Source of the DNA: Bacteroidaceae bacterium
Lineage (GTDB): Bacteria; Bacteroidota; Bacteroidia; Bacteroidales; Bacteroidaceae
NCBI GenBank assembly: GCA_902362595.1
Contig: CABIXF010000035.1
Location: forward strand, 1 to 42,184
Length of the DNA stretch: 42,184 bases
Direction: 5' to 3'
The notes under the pieces were generated by a model that was not told the DNA's origin, did not search any database, and saw only the letters and a list, made by a program, of their open reading frames with translations. Shown in pieces: positions 14,815 to 23,372 of this stretch; position 1 is the stretch's first letter; each line of letters begins with the position of its first letter. A program made the position numbers and the translations under genes.

Positions 14815-17178
14815 TCAGTTCAGGAACACCCTGAACTTCAGGAAGAACGACCTTCCCGGCTTCTGCAGTTTGTAATGGTCGTACACCAACTTATCAAAGA
14901 GGTTGTCGCAGCTGACCGACAAGTTGTACTTCCCGTTTTCCAGCGAGTAAGTCACCCCCGCATTGACCACATGCTGCGCCGGAATCTGCGCCTTGCTCTC
15001 CTTCGAGCCGTACGCCTCCCAGGTCAGGAAATACCAGTGTACCCACTGATACGAACCCTCCAGTCGCAGGCTGCTGTGCTTCAGGCCGACCTCGTGAAAC
15101 GTATAGTCGACCTCTGCCGCCCCGAACAACCACGGGCGGTTGGGCACCCGGTTCAGGTACGTGGCCGAAGGCTTGCCGTCATCCTTGTATTTACGCTGGT
15201 CGCGCGCGTCCTGCCAGCTCACATTGGCCATGCACTGCAAGTGGTTCCTCCAGCTGTAGCGCACTTCCGCATCCAGTCCCTTGATATACACCGCAGGCAC
15301 GTTCTGATACTGCATCATGCCCTCTTTCTCCGCCACCACGGCCTGAATATAATCGTCCACAAACCGCATAAAGCCGTTCACTTCGTAGTACAACACATGC
15401 CCCACTCCGGGATGCCACGTACCAAAGAGCCCCAGGTTCACGTTGTTGCTCCTTTCCGGATGCAACGCCGTATTGGCATAGACCGTAGACCCGTTGCCCA
15501 GCAGTTCACGGGCCAGAGGCAGACGCACGCTATGCTCAAACGAAGCCTTCAGCGCGACCGGCTCCCGGAACTTCACCCGCGTGCCGGCCCCGTATCCCAA
15601 GTAATTTCCCGTACTTTCTCCCTTCACCTTGTCCGAGCCCGTCTGCCAGTACAAGTCCGTCTGCCGGATATTCAGGTGATTGATGTAATCCTTGATAAAG
15701 AACGTGTTCTCCATCTTGTCCTGCCACAGTTGCTGCTGATAGGAAAGCCCGAGGATGTGTTTGCATACCACGTCATTGGACGGCACAAAACTGTCATCCA
15801 CGTCGTCGTAGCGGTCGTTTCCCGTCCGGTTGAACAAGTAGTTCAGGTTCAGGGCATGCTGCGGATGAAAGCGATAGTCCCAGTTGGAGCGGAACATCGT
15901 CGTGGGGCGCTTGTAATGTCGCAACGACCGTTCCCGTCCCGTAATCTCATTGCGGGAACTCTCCACATAATTCCCGTTCCAGTCGTACACCCGGTAGGCC
16001 GTATCCACCGTCAGCGAATAGTCCCAGGTATGCGAAAGCATGCTGTGCATCTGCAACCCCTTCAACAGAAAGTCCTTCTTGCGGTACTGTGCCGACACGT
16101 TATAAGCCGACCCGTTCCGCTCGGCCATCCCGTAGACCTTGGTCTGGATAGAACCCGTCTGCAGCTCCTTGTCCACCTTCGAATACGAAGCCGTCACAAA
16201 GAAGTCGTCTGCCCACCGTTTCCCGCTCACTCCGACCTCCACCTGGGCCAGCAGCGAGAAATAATCGTCGTGGAAACGCCGGCGGTTGGACGGCACATAC
16301 TTTCGCACGCTTTCCTCCCACACCTCTACCCCTTTCATCATATAGTCGTTCTTTGAATAGTTGACCCCGACGGTCGGGCGCACGATAATCCCGCTCTTGG
16401 GAAACACCACCTGCGCGTTCAAGTCCGCCTTGTGCGTATGGAACGAACCTATCCCGTACGATAGGTCCAGGTAATTCTTTTTCTCCTTCTTCGTCACGAT
16501 GTTGATGGCACCGCCCAGCGCGTCAGCCCCCAAATAAGCCGGAACCACCCCCTTGTACATCTCGATGTGGTCGATGAGATTGACCGGCAGATTGGCCAGC
16601 GACACCCCGGAGCCCTTTGTCTCCAGCGGCACCCCGTCGATGAAATAACGGACCGAATTGCCCGACATCCCGTTGATGGACAGGTCATAGTCCGACCCGA
16701 CGCCTCCCTCCTGCCGCACCTTGATGCCCGAAGCCCGGTCCACCAGCTCGTTCAGGTTGTTCAACGAACTCACAATCGGTTTCACATCCAGCGCACTGAC
16801 GGCGAACGTACCTTCCCGCAATTTCTGCGATTGGCTCTTGGCATAGACTTCCACCTCATTCAAGGCCACGGCCTCTTCCTTCAGGACAAAGTCGATTCGC
16901 TTGTGCCCGACCAACCGGACCGTCTGCTTCTGGCTCTCATAACCGATGAAAGAAGCCACCACGGTATACGTCCCCTCCGGAAGCTCCAGTCGGTAGCCCC
17001 CCTTCTCGTCCGAATACGTCCCGTAGGCCGTACCCTCCACCGCCAGTGAAGCCTGCGCCACAGGCTGTCCGTGGGCAGACGTGATGCGGCCCGAAAGAGT
17101 GACCAGTCTCTGTGCCAGCCCTTCCGAGAAGCCGACAATGCCAAAAACGAAAATAAAAATGAGTGTCAGGTGTTTCAT
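14815..17178 (-). CDS. btuB: TonB-dependent outer-membrane receptor, BtuB-like
   Basis: A 787-residue receptor with a Sec signal ending near EGLAQ. Residues from about 24 to 110 form a carboxypeptidase-regulatory-like domain (TLSGRITSAHGQPVAQASL, GTYTVVASFIGYESQ), common in Bacteroidetes receptors. A plug follows with VDRASGIKVRQEGG, YFIDGVPLETKGSG and GADALGGAINIVTKK, then a 22-strand-type barrel ending in RSFFLKFRVFLN. Import of cobalamin or a corrinoid precursor is inferred strongly from the cobalamin riboswitch in its leader and the cbi genes that follow. It lacks the extra long domains of SusC. It is the first gene of the run receptor, DUF4374, cbiHC, cbiET, cbiGF, cbiJD. Confidence 0.9.
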   Translation of the reverse strand: MKHLTLIFIFVFGIVGFSEGLAQRLVTLSGRITSAHGQPVAQASLAVEGTAYGTYSDEKGGYRLELPEGTYTVVASFIGYESQKQTVRLVGHKRIDFVLKEEAVALNEVEVYAKSQSQKLREGTFAVSALDVKPIVSSLNNLNELVDRASGIKVRQEGGVGSDYDLSINGMSGNSVRYFIDGVPLETKGSGVSLANLPVNLIDHIEMYKGVVPAYLGADALGGAINIVTKKEKKNYLDLSYGIGSFHTHKADLNAQVVFPKSGIIVRPTVGVNYSKNDYMMKGVEVWEESVRKYVPSNRRRFHDDYFSLLAQVEVGVSGKRWADDFFVTASYSKVDKELQTGSIQTKVYGMAERNGSAYNVSAQYRKKDFLLKGLQMHSMLSHTWDYSLTVDTAYRVYDWNGNYVESSRNEITGRERSLRHYKRPTTMFRSNWDYRFHPQHALNLNYLFNRTGNDRYDDVDDSFVPSNDVVCKHILGLSYQQQLWQDKMENTFFIKDYINHLNIRQTDLYWQTGSDKVKGESTGNYLGYGAGTRVKFREPVALKASFEHSVRLPLARELLGNGSTVYANTALHPERSNNVNLGLFGTWHPGVGHVLYYEVNGFMRFVDDYIQAVVAEKEGMMQYQNVPAVYIKGLDAEVRYSWRNHLQCMANVSWQDARDQRKYKDDGKPSATYLNRVPNRPWLFGAAEVDYTFHEVGLKHSSLRLEGSYQWVHWYFLTWEAYGSKESKAQIPAQHVVNAGVTYSLENGKYNLSVSCDNLFDKLVYDHYKLQKPGRSFFLKFRVFLN

Positions 17179-17329
17179 AAGTTCCTCAAATCTTCATACC
17201 ACACACTTATGACCGCGAGACGCATACAAATACAAAGAGAAGAGGATTCCGTATATCCAGAACGGGTAGAGAGAAGTCCAGCTCGTTGTTTTCATACCTT
17301 ATTTCCCGAAAGCATAAAAAACTATGTAC

Positions 17330-17490
17330 GACACTGGCAGGTCTTCTGACTTGTTTCTTTTCAGGAGCCTTCCCATCTTTCCGACAGTGGCATGCAGATT
17401 TCCTGAAAATCATGCGAAACTTACAGCAGCGGGTCTGTTCAGGACTTTCACCTGATTCCCTTTTCATCACGCTTTATCCAGCAGTGAACC
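17330..17490 (-). promoter_or_regulatory. Cobalamin riboswitch (AdoCbl/B12-box RNA)
   Basis: Read on the minus strand, the conserved pieces come in the right order: AGGGAATCAGGTGAAAGTCC (17443-17462), then CCCGCTGCTGTAAG, then the B12 box GCCACTG (17385-17391), then GAAGACCTGCC near 17336-17346. This is the standard core of the class that binds adenosylcobalamin or other cobalamins. Binding normally lowers expression of the gene downstream, here the receptor and the genes after it. The P1 ends are approximate. A following 150-base leader could carry the expression platform. Confidence 0.92.
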
Positions 17491-17500
17491 AATATCGCCA

Positions 17501-17508
17501 CAAAGGTA
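17501..17508 (-). promoter_or_regulatory. -7 box of the riboswitch transcript
   Basis: On the minus strand this reads TACCTTTG, a full TAnnTTTG match just upstream of the riboswitch, so that transcription would begin near 17494. A good -33 TTTG was not found. Confidence 0.6.
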
Positions 17509-17612
17509 GAAAATATTTTTTGATATGCTACATCCCGGCTGATTTTTCATTTTCACAAAAAAGATTGTATCTTAGCGACCGCAAAAAAAAAATCAATCCC
17601 CTTTTAGACTAT

Positions 17613-18335
17613 ATGGAATCCTCATATCCCGCAATTCAGTTTGTATCCTTAGGCCCCGGCGACCCGGAGCTCATCACCCTGAAAGGACTGAAGGCCCTAC
17701 AGGAAGCCTCCTCTATCTATTGTCCGGGCACCCGCAGTGCCGCCGGCATCCCCTCCTCCTACGCCGCAAACACCTTGCGGGCACTGGGAATCGGGGAAGA
17801 GAAAATCAAGACATTCACCCTTCCGATGAACAAGCACAGAGAAGCGGCCCTGCAAGTGTATCACGAAGTGGCTGCACAGATAGAGGAAGATTACCGTGAA
17901 GGGCAGAAAATAGCCGTGGCCGCCGAAGGCGATGCCGGATTCTATGCTTCCGTGCAGTACTTGTATGAACTATTGGGAAATAAAGGCTTGCCGGTGAGAC
18001 GCATCGCAGGCATTCCGGCGTTCATTGCCGCAGGTCCCGTGGCAGGTCTCCACCTGGCCAAACAGGAAGAAAGGCTGCTGGTCATTCCGGGCCTCATCTC
18101 CGCCGAAGAACTGACCGAGAAACTCCAATCCGGCTATGTCCTCGTCATCATGAAACTGCCTCTTTGCGCGGAAGCCGTACGTCAGTGCATCGACTCCCAC
18201 CCCGAAGCAGCGTTCCATTACTTCGAAAATATCAGCCGGGCGAACGAATTCTATACCTCCGACCCGGCGATTATCAAGGAAAAGAAGTTTCCCTACTTTT
18301 CGCTGATGGTGATAAGTCCCGCTTCTAACGGATGA
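17613..18335 (+). CDS. cbiL: Cobalt-precorrin-2 C20-methyltransferase (CbiL)
   Basis: A 240-residue SAM-dependent tetrapyrrole methylase that methylates C20 of cobalt-factor II/precorrin-2, the first methylation after cobalt insertion in the anaerobic route. Motifs: FVSLGPGDPELITLKGLKAL near the start, SIYCPGTRS (typical of CbiL/CobI), VAAEGDAGFYASVQYL near residue 110 and GIPAFIAAGPVAGL near 134. Length matches the family. I chose the ATG at 17613 because it begins directly before the first methylase strand; the frame is open upstream only through the riboswitch region. It is divergent from the receptor operon and overlaps the converging flavodoxin gene by 11 bases (18325-18335). It has no riboswitch of its own on this strand, so its control probably differs. 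Confidence 0.93.
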   Translation: MESSYPAIQFVSLGPGDPELITLKGLKALQEASSIYCPGTRSAAGIPSSYAANTLRALGIGEEKIKTFTLPMNKHREAALQVYHEVAAQIEEDYREGQKIAVAAEGDAGFYASVQYLYELLGNKGLPVRRIAGIPAFIAAGPVAGLHLAKQEERLLVIPGLISAEELTEKLQSGYVLVIMKLPLCAEAVRQCIDSHPEAAFHYFENISRANEFYTSDPAIIKEKKFPYFSLMVISPASNG

Positions 18336-18939
18336 AATGAGTCGGTGTCCACGGCTCACTGGGCGGGATAGGCTCTCCTCCCTGCTTCAAGTTCTTCAGC
18401 AACCACGCCATGTTGCGCCCCAGCGTACGCATGGTCTGCAATCCCTCGATGTCCTGACTCGCTTCGCCCGGCAATCTGCCGTGCACGCTGTTCCAGTATT
18501 GTGACGACACCACCGGCATGTTGTTGATGGTGAAATACTTGTTCAGGCGGTCGAACGTCGCACTGGCTCCTCCGCGACGGCATACAGCCACCGAGGCAGC
18601 AGGCTTGTAGGCCAGCAAGTCGCCGGCAGAATAGAACAGACGGTCGAGCAAGGCACAGAGCGAACCGTTGGGCCCTGCGTAATACACCGGTGACCCGACA
18701 ACAAGACCGTCCGCCGTCTCCAGTTTCTCCCGGATTCTCTGATACAACTCATCCTTGAACACGCACCGTCCCAGTTCCCTACAGCGTCCACAGGCAATGC
18801 AACCCTGCACCGCTTTGGTTCCGATGGATACGATTTCTGCTTCTACACCATTCGCTTCCAACGCCTTCGCCACTTCCGACAAGGCGATAAATGTATTTCC
18901 CTCTCTGTGGGGACTTCCGTTAATTAATAAAACTTTCAT
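18325..18939 (-). CDS. Flavodoxin-family NAD(P)H-dependent FMN oxidoreductase with a Cys-rich motif
   Basis: A 204-residue flavoprotein of the NADPH-dependent FMN reductase family. LLINGSPHREGNTFIAL at the start is the FMN phosphate loop. VVGSPVYYAGPNGSLCALLDR is the second flavin contact. GCIACGRCRELGRC near residue 48 gives closely spaced cysteines, as in iron-sulfur flavoproteins of this family, though a cluster is not certain. It acts in the cytosol as an electron carrier or reductase; the substrate is unknown. A link to reduction of corrinoid cobalt is tempting from position but not supported by sequence. It is a single gene with its own promoter, converging on cbiL. Confidence 0.88.
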   Translation of the reverse strand: MKVLLINGSPHREGNTFIALSEVAKALEANGVEAEIVSIGTKAVQGCIACGRCRELGRCVFKDELYQRIREKLETADGLVVGSPVYYAGPNGSLCALLDRLFYSAGDLLAYKPAASVAVCRRGGASATFDRLNKYFTINNMPVVSSQYWNSVHGRLPGEASQDIEGLQTMRTLGRNMAWLLKNLKQGGEPIPPSEPWTPTHFIR

Positions 18940-18960
18940 ATCTCTCTATTTGTTTTTCTA

Positions 18961-18968
18961 CAAAGATA
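18961..18968 (-). promoter_or_regulatory. -7 box for the flavodoxin-family gene
   Basis: Minus strand TATCTTTG, a full TAnnTTTG match 22 bases before the ATG at 18939. No convincing -33 element. Confidence 0.5.
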
Positions 18969-19042
18969 AGCGGTTTTGGAAGATTTTGAAGCGTCTCAAT
19001 TACGGATAATTCTACCTCAATTATCGAAGCCGTTGTTTTTGC

Positions 19043-19072
19043 TTGCGATTCGCTGGGGTTTTCGTACCTTTG
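19043..19072 (+). promoter_or_regulatory. Promoter of the PD-(D/E)XK nuclease gene
   Basis: TTG at 19043-19045, a 19-bp spacer, then TACCTTTG at 19065-19072. The ATG at 19093 is 20 bases further on. This placement is a main reason to reject the longer reading from 18976. Confidence 0.6.
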
Positions 19073-19092
19073 CACCGCATTATCACACAGCC

Positions 19093-20469
19093 ATGGACGA
19101 CAAACCTATATTATCCTCTCAGAATATTGATGAACTTTTACAACTTTCAGATCAGTTGGAAGAAGAACAGGTAAGGGAATATATGTCCCTGCTTTCCATC
19201 TCCGACGGACTCTCCTACATTCGGAACCACTCGGAACACAAAGCCCCGTATGCAACGAATGTCTTTGAAAGATACAATTCAGACGAGCCAACCACCAGTT
19301 GGGCAATGGCAGAAATCCTGAAATTTAAAGATGCGGGAACATATCCACTACTCCATTCATTCATGGAGCATTTTCTTGTACCTATAGGCTTCAATATCCA
19401 GTGGATGGACCATCCCGTCATTACAGTTGAGAAAGACCGGATTGATGTTTGCGTGAAAGACCACAAGTATGCCCTCATCTTTGAAAACAAGGTAAAAGGG
19501 GCAAACTATCAACCCAATCAAATAGCCCGGTATATCTACAAGCTTCATCATTTGATAAACCGGCCTTATGGAAAAGACAATCTATTCATTGTATTGATGC
19601 CTACCTCCCATGAGGACGATTACATTCAAAACCTCCCCCAATCCGTATGGCGACTTCCCAGTGATTATAGGAAGCCTAAGCACGAACAGCGCTGTGTAAC
19701 TGCCCATGATTTATGTTGGTGTGACTATCGCTCTGACGAGTGGGAAAAACAGTGGGATGCTGAATTTTGTAAGTCCTGCATCAAAACTTTTAAGAAAGAC
19801 TATGAGCCCCACACTCTGGTGTTGCAGCAGGAACTTTCAGAATGGTTGCTCAAAGACTGTCTAAAATTGGTGCCTCCTAAGGAAATTATACTCAAGTCAT
19901 TTATTATTCAGTTTGCAGATTTTCTTAATCTCCAATATGGCACAAGAGAAAACCAAAAATTAAAACATGAAATGGAAAAATATTTAAGAGAAAAATTATT
20001 CGATACCGAGAAGTCCAATCTGGACAACTGGAATCTCATCAATGACAAACTAAATGAAATCAAGAAGTTAGAAGAGGAAGTCATACAACTTCTTGAATCT
20101 ATCTCAGGCGATGTGATTGACGAATGGTATCACGAGTTACTGCCTGAATGGAAGTGTTACGGATTAAAGCATGAAAAACAGGATAATTTCACTCTGAACG
20201 TACGAGGTGTTTTAATTGGATGCTGGTCAGGCAAAGGAATGGAAGACCATCAACCCTATTGGGGCTTTTACTCAGAGAAAGGATTTACCGCAAAGCAATG
20301 CCACATGATAGAGGCAATTCTTGAAAAGACAAACACGAATAACTATATCAAAATGAAAAATGACCCTTGTTATTGGAACTCTACCTGCAATGGGGCCGAA
20401 CGCTGCAACGATTTCTATAACGCAGCCATTGAATTAGGATATCTAGAAAAACAAAGCAATGAAAAATAA
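19093..20469 (+). CDS. PD-(D/E)XK nuclease-superfamily protein (PDDEXK_4-like)
   Basis: A 458-residue protein. The catalytic core is visible at about residues 115-150: RIDVCVKDHKYALIFENKVKGA, where the aspartate, the glutamate and the following N-K fit the D...ExK nuclease signature, followed by QPNQIARYIYKLHH. The rest is mostly helical, with a charged region near 290-335 and a C-terminal domain containing GVLIGCWSGKGMED. PDDEXK_4-type proteins are widespread single genes in Bacteroidetes with no settled role; defence or DNA repair is likely. It is markedly more AT-rich than its neighbours, which suggests transfer. Its last 11 bases overlap the start of the symporter gene. Confidence 0.8.
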   Translation: MDDKPILSSQNIDELLQLSDQLEEEQVREYMSLLSISDGLSYIRNHSEHKAPYATNVFERYNSDEPTTSWAMAEILKFKDAGTYPLLHSFMEHFLVPIGFNIQWMDHPVITVEKDRIDVCVKDHKYALIFENKVKGANYQPNQIARYIYKLHHLINRPYGKDNLFIVLMPTSHEDDYIQNLPQSVWRLPSDYRKPKHEQRCVTAHDLCWCDYRSDEWEKQWDAEFCKSCIKTFKKDYEPHTLVLQQELSEWLLKDCLKLVPPKEIILKSFIIQFADFLNLQYGTRENQKLKHEMEKYLREKLFDTEKSNLDNWNLINDKLNEIKKLEEEVIQLLESISGDVIDEWYHELLPEWKCYGLKHEKQDNFTLNVRGVLIGCWSGKGMEDHQPYWGFYSEKGFTAKQCHMIEAILEKTNTNNYIKMKNDPCYWNSTCNGAERCNDFYNAAIELGYLEKQSNEK

Positions 20470-21412
20470 CCTCATCCAACTCTCCGCCTGGATTGCGGCA
20501 CACATCACCCTCATCGTGGTGCTGGTCACCGCCGTGGCACTCTTCCTCCCCGCCTCGTTCAACTGGATAAGCACGTCGGCCATCACGCCGATGCTGGGCG
20601 TGGTGATGTTCGGCATGGGACTGACCCTCCGCCCGTCCGACTTCAAGCCTGTGTTGCAACACCCTAAAGATATTCTCGTGGGCGAACTGGCCCAGTTCCT
20701 CATCATGCCTTCCCTGGCGTGGCTGCTCTGCCGACTGCTGGCCCTGCCGGAAGAACTGGCCTTGGGCGTGGTCCTCGTGGGATGCTGCCCGGGAGGTACG
20801 GCCAGCAACGTCATCTGCTACCTGGCCAAAGGCGACGTGGCCCTGAGTGTGGCCATGACCGGAGTCTCCACCCTGCTGGCTCCCCTGCTCACGCCAGCCC
20901 TCGTGTGGCTGCTGGCCGGAGAATCAGTCGACGTAGACATCGCCGGCATGTTTTTGAGTATCGTGCAGGTGGTGATTGTACCCATCGTGCTGGGATTTGC
21001 CGCCAACCATTACTTCAACCGGACTACCCGGCGAATCGTTCCGTTGCTGCCCATGATTTCCACGCTGGCCATCGCCTTCATCATCGGCATCATCGTGGCA
21101 CACAACGCGGCCAGTATCCTGGCGTGCAGCCTGATTGTAGCCGTGGCGGTGATACTGCACAACGTCCTCGGCTTGGCCTTGGGCTACGGACTGGCGGCCC
21201 TGACCGGAAGCGAACCGTCCAAACGGTCGGCCATCGCCATCGAGGTGGGCATGCAGAACTCCGGACTGGCCACTTCGCTGGCTACGACTCATTTCGCCCT
21301 GTTTCCCCTTGCGGCCGTTCCCGGAGCCATGTTCTCGGTGTGGCACAACTTTTCGGGCAGCATTGCGGCACAGATTTTCCGGAAGCAGGCGGATAAAAAA
21401 GAAATAAAATAA
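20459..21412 (+). CDS. Bile acid:sodium symporter (BASS) family transporter
   Basis: A 317-residue membrane protein with about ten hydrophobic segments. Family blocks: TPMLGVVMFGMGLTLRPSDF near residue 42, VGCCPGGTASNVICYLAKGDVALSV near 104 (the crossing region that binds sodium), and AIAIEVGMQNSGLATSLATTHF near 260. Characterised bacterial relatives carry bile acids, pantoate or other organic anions with sodium; the substrate here cannot be read from sequence. The start ATG lies inside the end of the nuclease gene, which may lend it transcription, though the GC content returns to the host level, so the two have different histories. Confidence 0.9.
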   Translation: MKNNLIQLSAWIAAHITLIVVLVTAVALFLPASFNWISTSAITPMLGVVMFGMGLTLRPSDFKPVLQHPKDILVGELAQFLIMPSLAWLLCRLLALPEELALGVVLVGCCPGGTASNVICYLAKGDVALSVAMTGVSTLLAPLLTPALVWLLAGESVDVDIAGMFLSIVQVVIVPIVLGFAANHYFNRTTRRIVPLLPMISTLAIAFIIGIIVAHNAASILACSLIVAVAVILHNVLGLALGYGLAALTGSEPSKRSAIAIEVGMQNSGLATSLATTHFALFPLAAVPGAMFSVWHNFSGSIAAQIFRKQADKKEIK

Positions 21413-21472
21413 GCAAGTCGGCAACAAGCGGCATACCCTTGGGACGCGATACGTGCCCATTGAAATGGCTGC

Positions 21473-21517
21473 AACAAAAAACATGCGGTTCAAAGGCGAT
21501 GCCCTTGAACCGCATGT
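21473..21517 (-). terminator. Intrinsic terminator of the M49-like peptidase gene
   Basis: 21481-21497 and 21501-21517 form a 17-bp stem with one mismatch around a GAT loop. Read on the minus strand, the stem is followed by T6 (A6 at 21474-21479 on the plus strand). It lies 31 bases past the peptidase stop. It may also stop plus-strand transcripts from the symporter, though no T run follows on that side. Confidence 0.8.
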
Positions 21518-21547
21518 GCGTAGTTATCTGTATCTCAAAAACCGAGG

Positions 21548-23194
21548 TTACTGAGCTTTTCCCAGAAGCACTTCTTCTCCTTGAACAAAGGTTATATCGC
21601 GAGGGATGCCTGCCCCGTTAATCCGGTCAAGGTCGGCCTGAAGCGCTGGAGTGATTCCACCGTTCTCTTCTCTGTATTTCTTGGCAAATTCCACATTGCC
21701 GTCGCCCTGCGTCTGAAGAATCAGTGCAGCCCAGCCGTTCATGGCTTCTTTGGCCTTTGCGAAATCAATGACATACTGCCCCTTGTCGTTGCGTGAGAAT
21801 GCCCCTGCCTTTTCCATGTAGTTGAAGCACATCATATTGGCTTTCCCGTGCGAAGAGGCCGCTCCAAAGCGGACGGAACGCAGGATACCTGCAATATAAG
21901 TGGCCATCGCATCTTCGGCGATAATGTTCGTGATTTCGCCCATTTCAATCAGCTTGGTCACCATGAACAGGCCCAATATATCCGCCTTGGCTTCTTCCCA
22001 GGAAGTCTTTTCCGTACCCATCACCGCATCCACGCTTTCATGGGTGCGGATGGTCTGCTTCACTCCCAGTCCGTGTGCCACCTCATGGAAAGTCACGTTC
22101 CAGAAAAACGCATCGAAGTTGAGGTATTTCTGCTGTTCCGGAGTTACGACAAGCTGTCCGATGGGCAGCAAAATCTTGTCAAACTTAGCCTTCATGGAGT
22201 TCCGCAATTGCAGGCGGCGTGTGCCTTTCAGGGCATGCACCCGCTCGTCATTCGGCAGGTTGATGGCAATCGTCTTGCTTCCCGCATTGCAGTCGCCGGC
22301 ATAATACACTGCATCATACACATTCAGGTCGGACGACGTGCCCGGCACAAACGTCTTATATTCCGGCGGACAGGGCAATTCTTTCTGAAGGTCCGGAAGC
22401 ATGGCCACGAACTTGGCCAGGTCCTTGCTCCGGGCTTCGTCCTTCAGCAGAATGAACGACTCGTACGATGCCTTGGTTTCACGGAACTTATCGTCGTAAG
22501 TCTCAATCGGTCCTGTCACGAAGTCAACCTTGCTGTCCTTCATGTCCATCCATGCCAGGTCGCTTGCCAGATAATCATCCGTCTTGAATGCTTCGATGCG
22601 TTTTTCAAGGTAGTTTTTCAGGCCCGGGTCTTCTGCCAGTGCCACCGCTTTCTCCAGCAAGGCACAGATGCGTTCTATTTCCGGAGCATACGCCTCGTGA
22701 TACCACACACTCTTCAAAGCACCGTCTTCCCCACGGCGGATGACAGTGTACCATGAATCTTTGTTCTCATCTTCCCACGCGTTGAACTCCGCTTCGGTGA
22801 TATCCAGCGGATAATAGTTGCATACAGCCGGTTTCTCGCCATAGCCTGCCAGGAAAGGCTTGTTGTTGTCCAGACGGTCCCAAGCCCCATATTGAATCAG
22901 GGCAAACTCTTTCGCATAGCTGTCGGTAATGGTATCGAGCTTACTTTTGTCGCCGAATGTCTGCTTCCAGAAAAGGTCGTCGGTGATGTTCCCTACCTGG
23001 AAAAATATCCTTACCAGCTCTTTTTCCTTGTCGCTCAGGTTGTTCACAAGGTCTGATTTCAATTCTACGGAAGCATATTCCTCCACCTTGGCTTTCATCG
23101 GTGATTCCTGCTGACGGCTGCCGCACGAAAACAGAGTAGAAGCCACCATGGTCACTCCCAACAATGTGGCCGAAAGATTTGTCTTTTTCCTCAT
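21548..23194 (-). CDS. M49-like (dipeptidyl-peptidase III-related) zinc peptidase lipoprotein
   Basis: A 548-residue protein with a lipoprotein signal (lipobox LFSC before GSRQQ), so it is membrane-anchored outside the cytosol. FHEVAHGLG near residue 390 is a zinc-binding HExxH, and EEAKADILGLF about 45 residues on supplies the third ligand in an E-E-x-x-A-D pattern. Upstream blocks YYPLDITEAEFNAWE and CNAGSKTIAINLPNDERVH also resemble the family. Classical DPP III has HExxGH with one more residue, so this is a variant group, often annotated as Zn-dependent hydrolase. It probably trims peptides in the periplasm. The ATG at 23194 begins the signal peptide; the frame to 23338 adds non-signal sequence. 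Confidence 0.82.
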   Translation of the reverse strand: MRKKTNLSATLLGVTMVASTLFSCGSRQQESPMKAKVEEYASVELKSDLVNNLSDKEKELVRIFFQVGNITDDLFWKQTFGDKSKLDTITDSYAKEFALIQYGAWDRLDNNKPFLAGYGEKPAVCNYYPLDITEAEFNAWEDENKDSWYTVIRRGEDGALKSVWYHEAYAPEIERICALLEKAVALAEDPGLKNYLEKRIEAFKTDDYLASDLAWMDMKDSKVDFVTGPIETYDDKFRETKASYESFILLKDEARSKDLAKFVAMLPDLQKELPCPPEYKTFVPGTSSDLNVYDAVYYAGDCNAGSKTIAINLPNDERVHALKGTRRLQLRNSMKAKFDKILLPIGQLVVTPEQQKYLNFDAFFWNVTFHEVAHGLGVKQTIRTHESVDAVMGTEKTSWEEAKADILGLFMVTKLIEMGEITNIIAEDAMATYIAGILRSVRFGAASSHGKANMMCFNYMEKAGAFSRNDKGQYVIDFAKAKEAMNGWAALILQTQGDGNVEFAKKYREENGGITPALQADLDRINGAGIPRDITFVQGEEVLLGKAQ

Positions 23195-23220
23195 ACTCAA
23201 TTGATTGTTTTGTTTCTTTG

Positions 23221-23228
23221 CGAAGATA
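23221..23228 (-). promoter_or_regulatory. -7 box for the M49-like peptidase gene
   Basis: Minus strand TATCTTCG, one base from TAnnTTTG, 27 bases before the ATG at 23194. Confidence 0.4.
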
Positions 23229-23294
23229 CGAAAAGTTCCCAATATCTCAGGCATTTTTTCATGCCATACACGAGGAAAGCTGCGCAGAAAGCTA

Positions 23295-23302
23295 TACCTT
23301 TG
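23295..23302 (+). promoter_or_regulatory. -7 box for the thioredoxin gene
   Basis: TACCTTTG, a full TAnnTTTG match, 70 bases before the thioredoxin ATG. No matching -33 was seen. It may also drive the membrane protein gene that follows. Confidence 0.45.
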
Positions 23303-23372
23303 AATCCGATTTACAAAAAGCCCAAAATGGGACTTCATTGTTGAAAAAATAAGACCGATAAAAACAAAACTT

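Larger units (their letters stand above)
17179..17612. other. Divergent control region between the receptor operon and cbiL
   Basis: This 434-base gap holds, on the minus strand, a promoter (-7 at 17501-17508), the cobalamin riboswitch (about 17330-17490) and about 150 bases of further leader to the receptor ATG. On the plus strand it holds the promoter and short leader of cbiL, near 17560-17612. No gene is seen; a long in-frame extension of cbiL upstream to 17286 crosses the riboswitch and is not credible as protein. Confidence 0.75.

Noticed and set aside
14812..16356. A 514-residue plus-strand frame opposite the TonB receptor
   Set aside because: It is antisense to a clear receptor and is rich in R, H and V without domain motifs. 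It is a shadow of GC-rich coding. The 521-residue frame at 7456-9021 opposite cbiJD is rejected for the same reason.
17286..17612. N-terminal extension of CbiL by about 109 residues
   Set aside because: The extension is the antisense of the cobalamin riboswitch and its promoter; CbiL starts naturally at 17613.
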